10,919 bases of DNA from an uncultured Methanobrevibacter sp. Its GTDB lineage: Archaea > Methanobacteriota > Methanobacteria > Methanobacteriales > Methanobacteriaceae. The notes below the pieces were generated by a model. That model searched no databases and was not told where the DNA came from. It saw only the letters and a list, made by a program, of their open reading frames with translations. Shown here piece after piece: positions 1-5,378 of the stretch. Both the position numbers and the translations under genes were made by a program. The stretch is taken from contig NZ_OMWA01000039.1 in the NCBI RefSeq assembly GCF_900314615.1, positions 1 through 10,919 of the forward strand. The letters run 5' to 3'. How positions within the stretch are numbered: position 1 is the first letter of the stretch; each line of letters begins with the position of its first letter.

Positions 1-1140
1 CCATTCTCTTACACCACGACCCAATCCGTGATTTATTTCGCCACAGACATTGCATTTTTTGCTGGAAGCAAACCATCTATCGATTTGTACAAATTCACGC
101 CCGTACCAGTGTGCTTTGTATCGTATCATTTCAATGAGTTTTCCCCAACCAATTTCATGAATACTCCTGCTTAAAGTACGTGCACGCATCATTCCACGAA
201 TGTTTAATGTTTCCATTGCTATGAATTGGCAGTGTTTTACAATATTATAGGATATTTTATGGTAGTAATCGTTGACTACATTGTTTTTCTTGTTTGTCCA
301 TCGTTGGAGTTTTTTTAGTGTTTTTTTCCAGTTGGATCCTCCTTCTTTTTGACGTGAAAGTTTTTGTTGGTAGTATTGTATTCTACCGTTTATTCTTTTT
401 AAATCAGGTTTGTGTATGACTTTTCCGTTGGAAAATGTAATGAAGTCTGTTAATCCTAAATCAATGCCTACATATAACGCAGGTCCGTTAAATTCTTCTC
501 TTGGATGTATTTTTTCCAGTTCGTAGACTATGCAAACGAACCATTTGCCATTTTCTTTTAAGATTGTTGTTTCTTTGATTTTACCATCAATATCTCTTTT
601 ATACCTTACATCAATATATCCTAATTTGTTTAAGCGTAATCTGTTACCTTCCCATCTTATAGAACCTTTAACTCCATTTTTAGTAGAGTATTCGTTGTTT
701 CTAAGTGTGATGGATCGTACAGGATTGTTTTTAAGTGATTTGAACTTAGGACGTCCAGTCCTACCACCGTAGTGTCCTTCATATGCTTTTATTAAGCGGT
801 CTGTAGATGCTTGAATACAGGTGGAATCAGCTTTTTTCAAGAAAGGTTTACGTTTTCTTAGATTTTTTACGATTTTTTGTGTGTAATTGCGGTTGACTTT
901 AATGTTATTACCTATATTAAATTCTAGATTTTTTACGATTTTTTGTGTGTAATTGCGGTTGACTTTAATGTTGTTACCTATATTAAATTCTCGTACTAGG
1001 TTTTCACGGTAAATACTGTATTCCAATGTTTTGTTGAATACATAACCTGCGGCACGTAAATTGAAATTTAATTCCCCTTCTAAATCCTCATCAGGGATAA
1101 ATTCAATCTTATCAGTTAAAATAAAAACCTCATCAACCAT
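1..1140 (-). CDS. tnpB: TnpB, IS200/IS605-family RNA-guided nuclease, 3' end outside window
   Basis: The frame is open from the ATG at 1140 to the left edge (380 codons seen; the C-terminus is missing). What shows the family: the RuvC-I motif GIDLG with catalytic Asp at residue 227 (460-462), the RuvC-II motif AMETLNI with Glu310 (211-213), and the first half of the zinc ribbon, SSKKCNVCG, with Cys363 and Cys366. The second CxxC pair and the third RuvC Asp lie beyond the edge. TnpB proteins are RNA-guided DNA nucleases whose guide RNA normally comes from the 3' end of the element, here not visible. The start is supported by GGTGGAG at 1151-1157, ten bases upstream; two further in-frame ATGs (1173, 1194) lack such a site. 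No tnpA lies upstream in the window. Oddity: residues 51-72 are repeated exactly as 73-94. No stop or frameshift is seen, but whether the protein still works is unknown. Confidence 0.92.
   Translation of the reverse strand, partial: MVDEVFILTDKIEFIPDEDLEGELNFNLRAAGYVFNKTLEYSIYRENLVREFNIGNNIKVNRNYTQKIVKNLEFNIGNNIKVNRNYTQKIVKNLRKRKPFLKKADSTCIQASTDRLIKAYEGHYGGRTGRPKFKSLKNNPVRSITLRNNEYSTKNGVKGSIRWEGNRLRLNKLGYIDVRYKRDIDGKIKETTILKENGKWFVCIVYELEKIHPREEFNGPALYVGIDLGLTDFITFSNGKVIHKPDLKRINGRIQYYQQKLSRQKEGGSNWKKTLKKLQRWTNKKNNVVNDYYHKISYNIVKHCQFIAMETLNIRGMMRARTLSRSIHEIGWGKLIEMIRYKAHWYGREFVQIDRWFASSKKCNVCGEINHGLGRGVREW
859..990 (-). repeat. 66-bp in-frame tandem duplication inside tnpB
   Basis: Bases 859-924 and 925-990 are head-to-tail copies of the same 66 bases with one difference (A at 907, G at 973), which is synonymous (Asn AAT/AAC on the minus strand). 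It adds 22 residues, starting EFNIGNNIKV and ending KIVKNL, to the N-terminal part of TnpB upstream of the RuvC domain. The near identity suggests a recent slippage or unequal-recombination event. Confidence 0.97.
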
Positions 1141-1171
1141 GAAAAACAAACTCCACCATATTTTTTCAATC

Positions 1172-1194
1172 ATGAAAAAAAACTTTTTTTTCAT
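1172..1194. repeat. Inverted repeat upstream of tnpB
   Basis: ATG + A8, a single C, then T8 + CAT form a perfect 11-bp inverted repeat. In the minus-strand reading it lies just upstream of the tnpB ribosome binding site. It may be part of the element's terminal or leader structure, but its simple A/T composition makes chance possible. Confidence 0.45.
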
Positions 1195-1300
1195 ATAACC
1201 ATAAATTATACCATTAACAATATAAAGAGATAATCCAAGAGAGCATTTGAAAAGTAATACCCTGTTATTACAAAAAAAATTCAACTCCTACACCTTAAAA

Positions 1301-1344
1301 GTGCAATTCATCTCCAGCTTAAAGAAGCCAGAGAATTCTTGCAC
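1301..1344. repeat. Structured imperfect hairpin, candidate IS end or small RNA element
   Basis: GTGCAA (1301-1306) pairs with TTGCAC (1339-1344), TCTC (1311-1314) with GAGA (1331-1334), and GCTT (1317-1320) with AAGC (1325-1328). The loop is AAAG, and symmetrical internal loops separate the three stems. It sits about 160 bases upstream of tnpB's start and 190 upstream of the plus-strand membrane gene. Subterminal hairpins are typical of IS200/IS605 ends, so a transposon left end is one reading; a leader or small RNA is another. Confidence 0.4.
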
Positions 1345-1495
1345 AACAATGTTAAAATGTAAAAACAGTAAAATTTATCATTCTTATTGATTTGTCCTTT
1401 AAAAAGGGATTTACATAAAAAGAATTAACAACAAGTAGAAAAATTATGTACATTTTCAATTATTTCCTGTTTTTTCATGTTAAATTAAATTAACA

Positions 1496-1503
1496 TTTAA
1501 ATA
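1496..1503 (+). promoter_or_regulatory. TATA box for the membrane-protein pair
   Basis: TTTAAATA, within an A+T run that begins near 1480, lies about 37 bases ahead of the TTG start at 1536. This places transcription start near 1525, with a short leader holding the GGTGAT ribosome binding site at 1527-1532. Confidence 0.45.
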
Positions 1504-1535
1504 ATACTAAAATTATAATTAGATATGGTGATAAT

Positions 1536-1823
1536 TTGTTAGAACAATTTGTACCGTTTATCGGATTAATTATTTTTGGAAACATTGAAAACCTTATTCT
1601 AGCATCTCAGGGTGTTGTTGCAGGTGTAAATCCTAGGATTTTAGGATTATTAAGTATAATTGTAGTATTAATATGGATATTTATTGGATTTGTGGCTACA
1701 GAAGCAGCAATGCAATATTCAAACTACATCACATTTTTAGGTGGTCTTGCAATTGTAATATTAGGTTTCCAGTCAATTCACGGCGCAGTCAGAAATCTTA
1801 GAAAAACCAAAAGAGGTGAATAA
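1536..1823 (+). CDS. Small membrane protein, first half of a putative split transporter
   Basis: 95 aa, not recognised by name. Three hydrophobic segments are visible at about residues 4-24, 34-55 and 63-82, with a basic tail (RNLRKTKRGE). The first segment carries FGNIENLILASQG, an acidic-Asn motif inside the membrane (Glu18, Asn19). The third contains GG..I..LGF.S. The start is TTG: GGTGAT at 1527-1532 fits the 16S 3' end and ends three bases before it. The next gene starts two bases after this one stops and encodes a paralogue with about half its residues identical. By inference, the three-helix unit with a membrane-embedded acidic/Asn motif resembles one repeat of six-helix families of the LysE/TerC/MntP/CadD type, which are built from two such repeats. 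That would suggest cation or small-solute export, but the substrate is not readable from sequence. Confidence 0.85.
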   Translation: MLEQFVPFIGLIIFGNIENLILASQGVVAGVNPRILGLLSIIVVLIWIFIGFVATEAAMQYSNYITFLGGLAIVILGFQSIHGAVRNLRKTKRGE

Positions 1824-1825
1824 TA

Positions 1826-2107
1826 ATGGTTAATTTAAAAGATTATGCTCCATTTACAGGTTTGCTTATTTTTGGAAACATAGAAAACTTAATTTTAGCA
1901 TCACAGGGTGCTGCTGCACACGTTAATCCATTTATTTTAGCAGGATTAAGTGTATTTGCAGTAGTCATATGGCTTCTGATTGGAACATACGGAACCAAAA
2001 TTGCTATCAAATACGCAGATTACATTGAAATTTTCGGCGGAGTAGTCATTATACTTTTAGGTTTCGAATCAATGATGGAAGCAACAGGAATAGCATTATT
2101 CCCTTAA
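1826..2107 (+). CDS. Small membrane protein, second half of a putative split transporter
   Basis: 93 aa with three hydrophobic segments (about 8-27, 35-55 and 64-82). The block FGNIENLILASQG (Glu20, Asn21) is identical to that of the preceding gene. VNP, the IW.IG core and GG..I.LLGF.S are also shared. The protein ends shortly after the third segment (ATGIALFP) and lacks the basic tail of its partner, so the two products differ in charge at the C-terminus. AGGTGA at 1814-1819 lies over the end of the upstream gene and serves the ATG, so the two are certainly co-transcribed and probably coupled. A heterodimer that rebuilds a six-helix transporter is the simplest inference; parallel homodimers are also possible. 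No cysteine or histidine cluster points to a particular metal. Confidence 0.85.
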   Translation: MVNLKDYAPFTGLLIFGNIENLILASQGAAAHVNPFILAGLSVFAVVIWLLIGTYGTKIAIKYADYIEIFGGVVIILLGFESMMEATGIALFP

Positions 2108-2127
2108 ATTCCTAATTTTTTTATCTT

Positions 2128-2160
2128 AAACGTGAATAATCTCACGTTTTCTAATTTTTT
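2128..2160 (+). terminator. Hairpin plus oligo-T terminator after the membrane-protein pair
   Basis: AAACGTGA (2128-2135) and TCACGTTT (2142-2149) form a perfect 8-bp stem with a six-base loop. T-rich sequence follows, ending in T6 at 2155-2160. A second T-run (2116-2122) lies just after the stop codon. Archaeal termination needs mainly the T-runs. Confidence 0.65.
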
Positions 2161-2174
2161 AATTAAAACTAATT

Positions 2175-2184
2175 TTTATAAATA
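2175..2184 (+). promoter_or_regulatory. TATA box of the MarR-type regulator gene
   Basis: TTTATAAATA lies about 37 bases ahead of the ATG at 2217. Transcription would start near 2205, leaving a very short leader containing the GAGGA ribosome binding site (2206-2210). No copy of the palindrome found ahead of the peroxidase gene is visible here. Confidence 0.6.
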
Positions 2185-2216
2185 ACCGACAGCCATATTT
2201 TAATCGAGGAATACTT

Positions 2217-2672
2217 ATGGTCAATGCAGAATGGCAAAAAGATAGAATCGTATTTACCCCAACCAACCTTTATATGGAATATATCCTTTTAAGCTACAAT
2301 AATTACCTGAAAAACAAGCTTGAAGACATTGAAATTACCTACGGTGAGCTGACATATATCTACAACATCAAATTCTTCCCGTCAATTTCACAAAGAGAAC
2401 TGGCGGAAATTCTTTACGTATCCGAAGCAAATGTTGCAAAGATGGTTAAAAAACTGGTCAAAAAAGGAATTGTCGAAAAGAGAAAGGATGAAAGCAACAA
2501 AAGCAGAAATGTTTTAAGATTAACCGATAAAGGAGAAGAACTCTTTGTTAAAATTAACGTTATTACCTGCGGTTGGGAAAGAGAAATTACCAAAAATTTA
2601 TCCAATGATGAATTTTTCAACTTTAAAGAGCAGTTATACAATATGATTAAAGAATCAACAGAACTGAAATGA
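2217..2672 (+). CDS. MarR-family winged-helix transcriptional regulator
   Basis: 151 aa, the usual MarR length. The DNA-binding region covers about residues 55-110: a helix-turn-helix starting at ISQRELAEIL, a recognition helix VSEANVAKMVKKLVKKG, and a wing with the family pattern (EKRKDESNKSRN, then LRLTDKGEELF). The flanking N- and C-terminal helices would form the dimer interface. MarR proteins are dimeric cytoplasmic repressors that usually respond to oxidants or small ligands. Cys127 or so (in VITCGWE) lies in the C-terminal helix and could be a redox sensor, but this is inference. The start is set by GAGGA six bases upstream. The next gene, in the same direction 86 bases on, is a peroxidase with a strong palindrome in its promoter region, which makes it the likely target. 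A specific ligand cannot be named. Confidence 0.88.
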   Translation: MVNAEWQKDRIVFTPTNLYMEYILLSYNNYLKNKLEDIEITYGELTYIYNIKFFPSISQRELAEILYVSEANVAKMVKKLVKKGIVEKRKDESNKSRNVLRLTDKGEELFVKINVITCGWEREITKNLSNDEFFNFKEQLYNMIKESTELK

Positions 2673-2679
2673 GGTAACC

Positions 2680-2687
2680 TTTATATA
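2680..2687 (+). promoter_or_regulatory. TATA box of the peroxidase gene
   Basis: TTTATATA just after the marR stop puts transcription start near 2708-2712 and gives a leader of about 48 bases. A second TATA-like string (2734-2741) is too close to the ATG to serve it. Confidence 0.5.
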
Positions 2688-2711
2688 GTACTTCAATTAA
2701 AATAGATAAAC

Positions 2712-2734
2712 AAGTCTTAACCAAGTTAAGTCTT
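2712..2734 (+). promoter_or_regulatory. Near-perfect palindrome, candidate MarR operator
   Basis: The arms AAGTCTTAAC (2712-2721) and GTTAAGTCTT (2725-2734) are inverted repeats matching at 9 of 10 positions around a CAA centre. The site is at or just downstream of the predicted transcription start of the peroxidase gene, where a bound dimer would block transcription. The size fits a MarR dimer site. Binding by the adjacent regulator is inference. Confidence 0.55.
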
Positions 2735-2758
2735 TTATAAATTAACGAGGTAATAACT

Positions 2759-3298
2759 ATGTCAATCTATGATTTTGAAGTAAAAGACGGTGACGGAAAC
2801 ATGGTTCCCCTAAGCCAATTCAAAGACAAAGTACTACTGATTGTTAACTCTGCAACAAAATGTGGATTTACACCACAATACACAGAATTAAATGAAATGT
2901 ATGCAGAATTCAATGAAAAAGGTTTTGAAATTTTAGATTTCCCATGCAACCAGTTCGGAAATCAAGCTCCAGGAACTACAGAAGAAATTGCAGAAGTATG
3001 CCGCAACAAATGGTTAGTACCTTACCAGATTTTTGACAAAATTGATGTCAACGGCGAAAATGCAGATCCCCTATTCGAATACTTAAAAAACGAACAGCCA
3101 TTTACTGACATTACAGGCAAAGGAGCAACAAAACTAAAACTTGTTTTAAAAGCAAAAGACAGACACTACAAAGACAACAATGACATCAAATGGAACTTCA
3201 CCAAATTTTTAGTTGACCGTGAAGGAAATGTCGTTAGAAGATTCGAACCGACAGAAGACCTGGGAGATGTCAAAAAAGCAATTGCGGATTTAATTTAA
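2759..3298 (+). CDS. Glutathione-peroxidase-family thiol peroxidase (cysteine type)
   Basis: 179 aa, full length for the family. The complete catalytic tetrad is visible: Cys35 in ATKCGFTPQY, Gln69 in FPCNQFGNQ, and Trp145-Asn146 in KWNFTKF. The peroxidatic residue is an ordinary TGC cysteine codon and not selenocysteine. Cys81 (EVCRNKW) sits where yeast Gpx3 carries its resolving cysteine, so the protein should use thioredoxin and not glutathione as reductant. This is established for such two-Cys members and inferred here. Role: reduction of hydrogen peroxide or organic hydroperoxides in the cytoplasm. GAGGT at 2747-2751 lies seven bases before the ATG. It is flanked by a MarR-type regulator and by a thioredoxin reductase gene 60 bases downstream. 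It is probably repressed through the palindrome at 2712-2734. A methanogen is unlikely to make glutathione, which also favours thioredoxin. Confidence 0.93.
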   Translation: MSIYDFEVKDGDGNMVPLSQFKDKVLLIVNSATKCGFTPQYTELNEMYAEFNEKGFEILDFPCNQFGNQAPGTTEEIAEVCRNKWLVPYQIFDKIDVNGENADPLFEYLKNEQPFTDITGKGATKLKLVLKAKDRHYKDNNDIKWNFTKFLVDREGNVVRRFEPTEDLGDVKKAIADLI

Positions 3299-3327
3299 AT
3301 ATTAAATCCCTTAATTTTTTTAATGAT

Positions 3328-3355
3328 AATTACCAAATCATTATTAGAGGTAATT
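3328..3355 (+). promoter_or_regulatory. Inverted repeat that could hide the trxB ribosome binding site
   Basis: AATTACC (3328-3334) is the exact complement of GGTAATT (3349-3355), which contains most of the GAGGT ribosome binding site of the next gene. Folding would mask the site, giving lower or regulated translation of the reductase relative to the peroxidase. The stem is only 7 bp with two G-C pairs. Confidence 0.35.
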
Positions 3356-3358
3356 AAA

Positions 3359-4282
3359 ATGGACAAATACGACATTATCATTATTGGAGCAGGTCCAGGA
3401 GGCCTTACCGCTGCAATCTATGCCGGCCGTCAGGGAACAAAAAATCTTATGATAGACCGAGATCTTGCAGGAGGAATCGGCCGTGAAGTACCTGAAATGG
3501 AAAACTATCCCGGCTTTGACAGTATTTCCGGTTTGGAACTTATTGAAAAAATGAAAGAGCAGGCCATTAAAAACACAGAACTTCACGAAATGGAAGAAGT
3601 GGAAGAAATTATTCAAAATGACGGAGAATATCGCTTTACAGTCAAAACAAGCAAAGGAGAATATCAATCCAAAACAGTCATTTTAGCAACCGGAAGCTCA
3701 CATAGACACTTGGATGCAAAAGGCGAAGAGGAATTCAAAGGAAAAGGCGTAAGCTACTGCGCAACATGTGACGGATTTTTCTTTGCAGGAAGAGACATTA
3801 TAATGGTGGGCGGAGGAAACAGCGCACTTCAGGAAGCACTATACCTGAAAAACTTAGGCGCAAACGTTACTTTAATCCACAGAAGAGATGAATTCAGAGC
3901 CCAGAAACACCTGCAGAACATGATAAAAGAAGCAGGCATCAAGACTATCCTCAATGCAACTGTTAAAGAAATCAAAGGAGAAATGCTGGTTGAATCAGTT
4001 ATTTTAAAAGACACAAAAACAGGTGAGCTGACAGAATATCCGACAAATGGAGTGTTCATCAGCGTAGGATACATTCCGCATACCGAACTTGCAGCCCAGT
4101 TAGGTGTTGATTTGGATGAATCCGGACATATCATCACAGATAAAGAACAGAAAACCAATGTTGACTATGTATATGCAATAGGTGATGTTTGTGTCGGATT
4201 AAAACAGTGGGTTGTTGCATGCGGAGAAGGAGCAGTTGCTGCAACTTCAGCATTTCATGATTTAAAAGAAAATAATCAATAA
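3359..4282 (+). CDS. trxB: Thioredoxin reductase, NADPH-type flavoprotein
   Basis: 307 aa from the ATG at 3359. An in-frame ATG twelve codons upstream (3323) has no ribosome binding site, whereas GAGGT at 3347-3351 serves 3359. FAD-binding GAGPGG is at residues 10-15 and ENYPGF at 49-54. The redox-active centre CATCDG has Cys134 and Cys137. The NADP domain has GGGNSA at 151-156 and HRRDEFRA at 174-181, and the second FAD motif is YAIGDV. The HRR...R basic patch is the usual NADPH 2'-phosphate site, so NADPH is the expected donor, although some methanogen homologues use F420H2 instead. The enzyme reduces thioredoxin, which in turn could recycle the peroxidase encoded just upstream. Co-transcription with that gene is likely given the 60-base gap. 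The 3' end overlaps a small minus-strand gene by seven bases. Confidence 0.92.
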   Translation: MDKYDIIIIGAGPGGLTAAIYAGRQGTKNLMIDRDLAGGIGREVPEMENYPGFDSISGLELIEKMKEQAIKNTELHEMEEVEEIIQNDGEYRFTVKTSKGEYQSKTVILATGSSHRHLDAKGEEEFKGKGVSYCATCDGFFFAGRDIIMVGGGNSALQEALYLKNLGANVTLIHRRDEFRAQKHLQNMIKEAGIKTILNATVKEIKGEMLVESVILKDTKTGELTEYPTNGVFISVGYIPHTELAAQLGVDLDESGHIITDKEQKTNVDYVYAIGDVCVGLKQWVVACGEGAVAATSAFHDLKENNQ

Positions 4283-4419
4283 CGTTCTTTTAGGAACATG
4301 TAAATGAAAAATGCTATAACAAGTACAACAATTACAGGCAGTAGCCACATGAATATTTTAAACAGCACAACCGCCACAAATATAGCAATAATAATATAAA
4401 TCAAATCTTGTAATTCCAT
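4276..4419 (-). CDS. Small two-helix membrane protein (47 aa)
   Basis: An ATG-to-TGA frame (ATG at 4417-4419, TGA at 4276-4278) encodes 47 residues, almost all hydrophobic. Two membrane segments are visible: about residues 6-25 (from DLIYIIIAIF) and 26-42 (from LLPVIVVLVI), with a charged end KERY. It overlaps the end of trxB by seven bases, tail to tail. A good TATA box (TTTATATAT at 4443-4451, minus strand) lies about 28 bases ahead of the ATG. No ribosome binding site is seen, so a leaderless transcript is likely. No function can be read from the sequence. It is not homologous by eye to the half-transporter pair. I believe it is real because of the matched promoter spacing, the clean membrane profile and the precise fit of the stop to the end of trxB. 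Confidence 0.68.
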   Translation of the reverse strand: MELQDLIYIIIAIFVAVVLFKIFMWLLPVIVVLVIAFFIYMFLKERY

Positions 4420-4442
4420 GTAATTCAGTTATATTAAATATC

Positions 4443-4451
4443 ATATATAAA
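4443..4451 (-). promoter_or_regulatory. TATA box of the 47-aa membrane protein gene
   Basis: TTTATATAT on the minus strand is centred about 28 bases from the ATG at 4419, which fits a leaderless start. It is back-to-back with the guaAA promoter. Confidence 0.5.
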
Positions 4452-4494
4452 CTTTAAGTGAATTGCAAAAACTTTTTCTTATTTTTAGACAAAC

Positions 4495-4504
4495 ATATAA
4501 TAAT
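4495..4504 (+). promoter_or_regulatory. TATA box of the gua operon
   Basis: ATATAATAAT lies about 50 bases ahead of the guaAA ATG, predicting transcription start near 4525 and a leader of about 25 bases that includes GGAG at 4540-4543. Confidence 0.45.
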
Positions 4505-4549
4505 TATAACTGCCAAAAATAATATCATTATATTTTCATGGAGTATAAA

Positions 4550-5107
4550 ATGACAATTATAGTGATTAATAACAAAGGCCAATACAACCATAGAATTCAA
4601 AGAAGTTTACAGTATCTGAATATTCCATCCAAACTGGTTTCAAACACAACTTCCATTGAAGAGATTGAAGCTGAAAATCCAATAGGATTGATTTTAGGTG
4701 GAGGGCCTTCACTTGAAGGAGCTGGAAACAGCGAAGAGATCATAAAACACTTTGACATTCCGATTCTTGGAATCTGTCTTGGACATCAGTTAATCGCAAA
4801 AGCTTATGGAGGAGAAGTTTCAACTTCCGAAACTGAAAGTTATGCTCAAGTGAAAATAAATATTGATAATGATAAAAACTTATTTGAAGGTTTAGCACCG
4901 CAAATGGATGTCTGGTCATCACACAAAGATGAAGTTAAAAGCATCCCTGAAGATTTTGAAATCCTGGCCAGTTCCACATTATGTGATGTTGAATCCTTTA
5001 AACATAAAGACAAGGATGTATATGGAATCCAGTTCCACCCCGAAGTACATCACACTCCAAAAGGAGAAATAATTTTTAAAAACTTTTATAAAATCTGTCA
5101 AAAATAA
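4550..5107 (+). CDS. guaAA: GMP synthetase, glutamine amidotransferase subunit
   Basis: 185 aa, the normal size for a stand-alone archaeal GuaAA. It is a class I glutamine amidotransferase: LILGGGPS at 48-54 (oxyanion region), the nucleophile Cys76 in GICLGHQ, and His163/Glu165 in QFHPEV completing the triad. It hydrolyses glutamine and passes ammonia to GuaAB for conversion of XMP to GMP. In most bacteria the two domains are fused; in archaea they are separate chains. The start at 4550 is chosen because GGAG (4540-4543) lies six bases before it. An ATG four codons upstream (4538) overlaps that site and has no binding site of its own. A small acidic protein gene starts nine bases after the stop, whose TAA is embedded in that gene's ribosome binding site. 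Confidence 0.95.
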   Translation: MTIIVINNKGQYNHRIQRSLQYLNIPSKLVSNTTSIEEIEAENPIGLILGGGPSLEGAGNSEEIIKHFDIPILGICLGHQLIAKAYGGEVSTSETESYAQVKINIDNDKNLFEGLAPQMDVWSSHKDEVKSIPEDFEILASSTLCDVESFKHKDKDVYGIQFHPEVHHTPKGEIIFKNFYKICQK

Positions 5108-5116
5108 GGTGTAATA

Positions 5117-5377
5117 ATGATTGACAATGCTGAAGATTTAGCTAAAAAAGCTCAGGACAATAAAGCTGGTTTAAAAAGACAATTTGTTAACATCCCAATC
5201 GGTGATGAAGAATATGGATTTAGAATTTCAGGAATTGGAGCTAAATCCGTAAAACTCGAAAAATTTGTCAAATATGACGACATTATGGAAGCTGTTGAAT
5301 CCGGTAACGATTTTGGTCTTGAAGCTATGATCAAACAGATTATTGAAGATTACGAAGAAGAAGATGAAGAGGAATAA
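5117..5377 (+). CDS. Small acidic protein between the GMP synthetase subunit genes
   Basis: 86 aa, not recognised. It has a helical, charged N-terminus (AEDLAKKAQDNKAGLKR), a central part likely to be beta-rich (NIPIGDEEYGFRISG, then SVKLEKFVKYDD), a helix (EAMIKQIIEDY) and an extremely acidic tail (EEEDEEE). There are no cysteines, no membrane segment and no signal peptide, so it is cytoplasmic. AAGGTG at 5106-5111 precedes the ATG by five bases, and its stop is one base before guaAB. All three genes should therefore come from one message with coupled translation. The position suggests a partner or regulator of the split enzyme, perhaps helping the glutaminase and synthetase chains dock. This rests on context only, and no function is established from the sequence. 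Confidence 0.85.
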   Translation: MIDNAEDLAKKAQDNKAGLKRQFVNIPIGDEEYGFRISGIGAKSVKLEKFVKYDDIMEAVESGNDFGLEAMIKQIIEDYEEEDEEE

Positions 5378-5378
5378 A

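Larger units (their letters stand above)
1141..1535. other. Non-coding stretch between tnpB and the membrane-protein pair
   Basis: About 395 A+T-rich bases with no convincing gene on either strand. It holds the tnpB ribosome binding site (1151-1157), an A8/T8 inverted repeat (1172-1194), a structured 44-base inverted repeat (1301-1344) and the promoter of the downstream pair (around 1496). The upstream end of the tnpB element should lie here. I cannot fix its exact border without a comparison to an empty site. Confidence 0.7.

Noticed and set aside
530..772. Plus-strand open frame of 80 codons
   Set aside because: It lies antisense inside the intact tnpB frame, has no TATA box or ribosome binding site, and its composition is explained by the gene on the other strand.
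859..990. Short repeat unit as a CRISPR or satellite
   Set aside because: There are only two adjacent copies with no spacer, in frame within a coding gene.
1301..1535. Mn-sensing yybP-ykoY-type riboswitch ahead of the half-transporter genes
   Set aside because: The idea came from the possible MntP/TerC relation, but none of the conserved riboswitch core sequence is visible.
2128..2149. Inverted repeat as an operator for marR
   Set aside because: It is directly followed by T-runs, lies upstream of the marR TATA box, and shares no sequence with the palindrome before gpx, so a terminator fits better.
2734..2741. TATA-like string as the gpx promoter
   Set aside because: It would start transcription at or after the ATG at 2759 and lose the GAGGT ribosome binding site.
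2861..2863. Selenocysteine in the GPx active site
   Set aside because: The codon at the active site is TGT/TGC-type cysteine, not TGA, and no SECIS-like element was seen.
3323..3358. Twelve-residue N-terminal extension of thioredoxin reductase
   Set aside because: There is no ribosome binding site at 3323, whereas GAGGT is correctly placed for 3359, where the normal family N-terminus begins.
5343..5378. N-terminal extension of GuaAB overlapping the acidic protein gene
   Set aside because: GAGG at 5369-5372 supports the ATG at 5379; the extension is lysine-rich read-through of the neighbouring gene's acidic tail in another frame.
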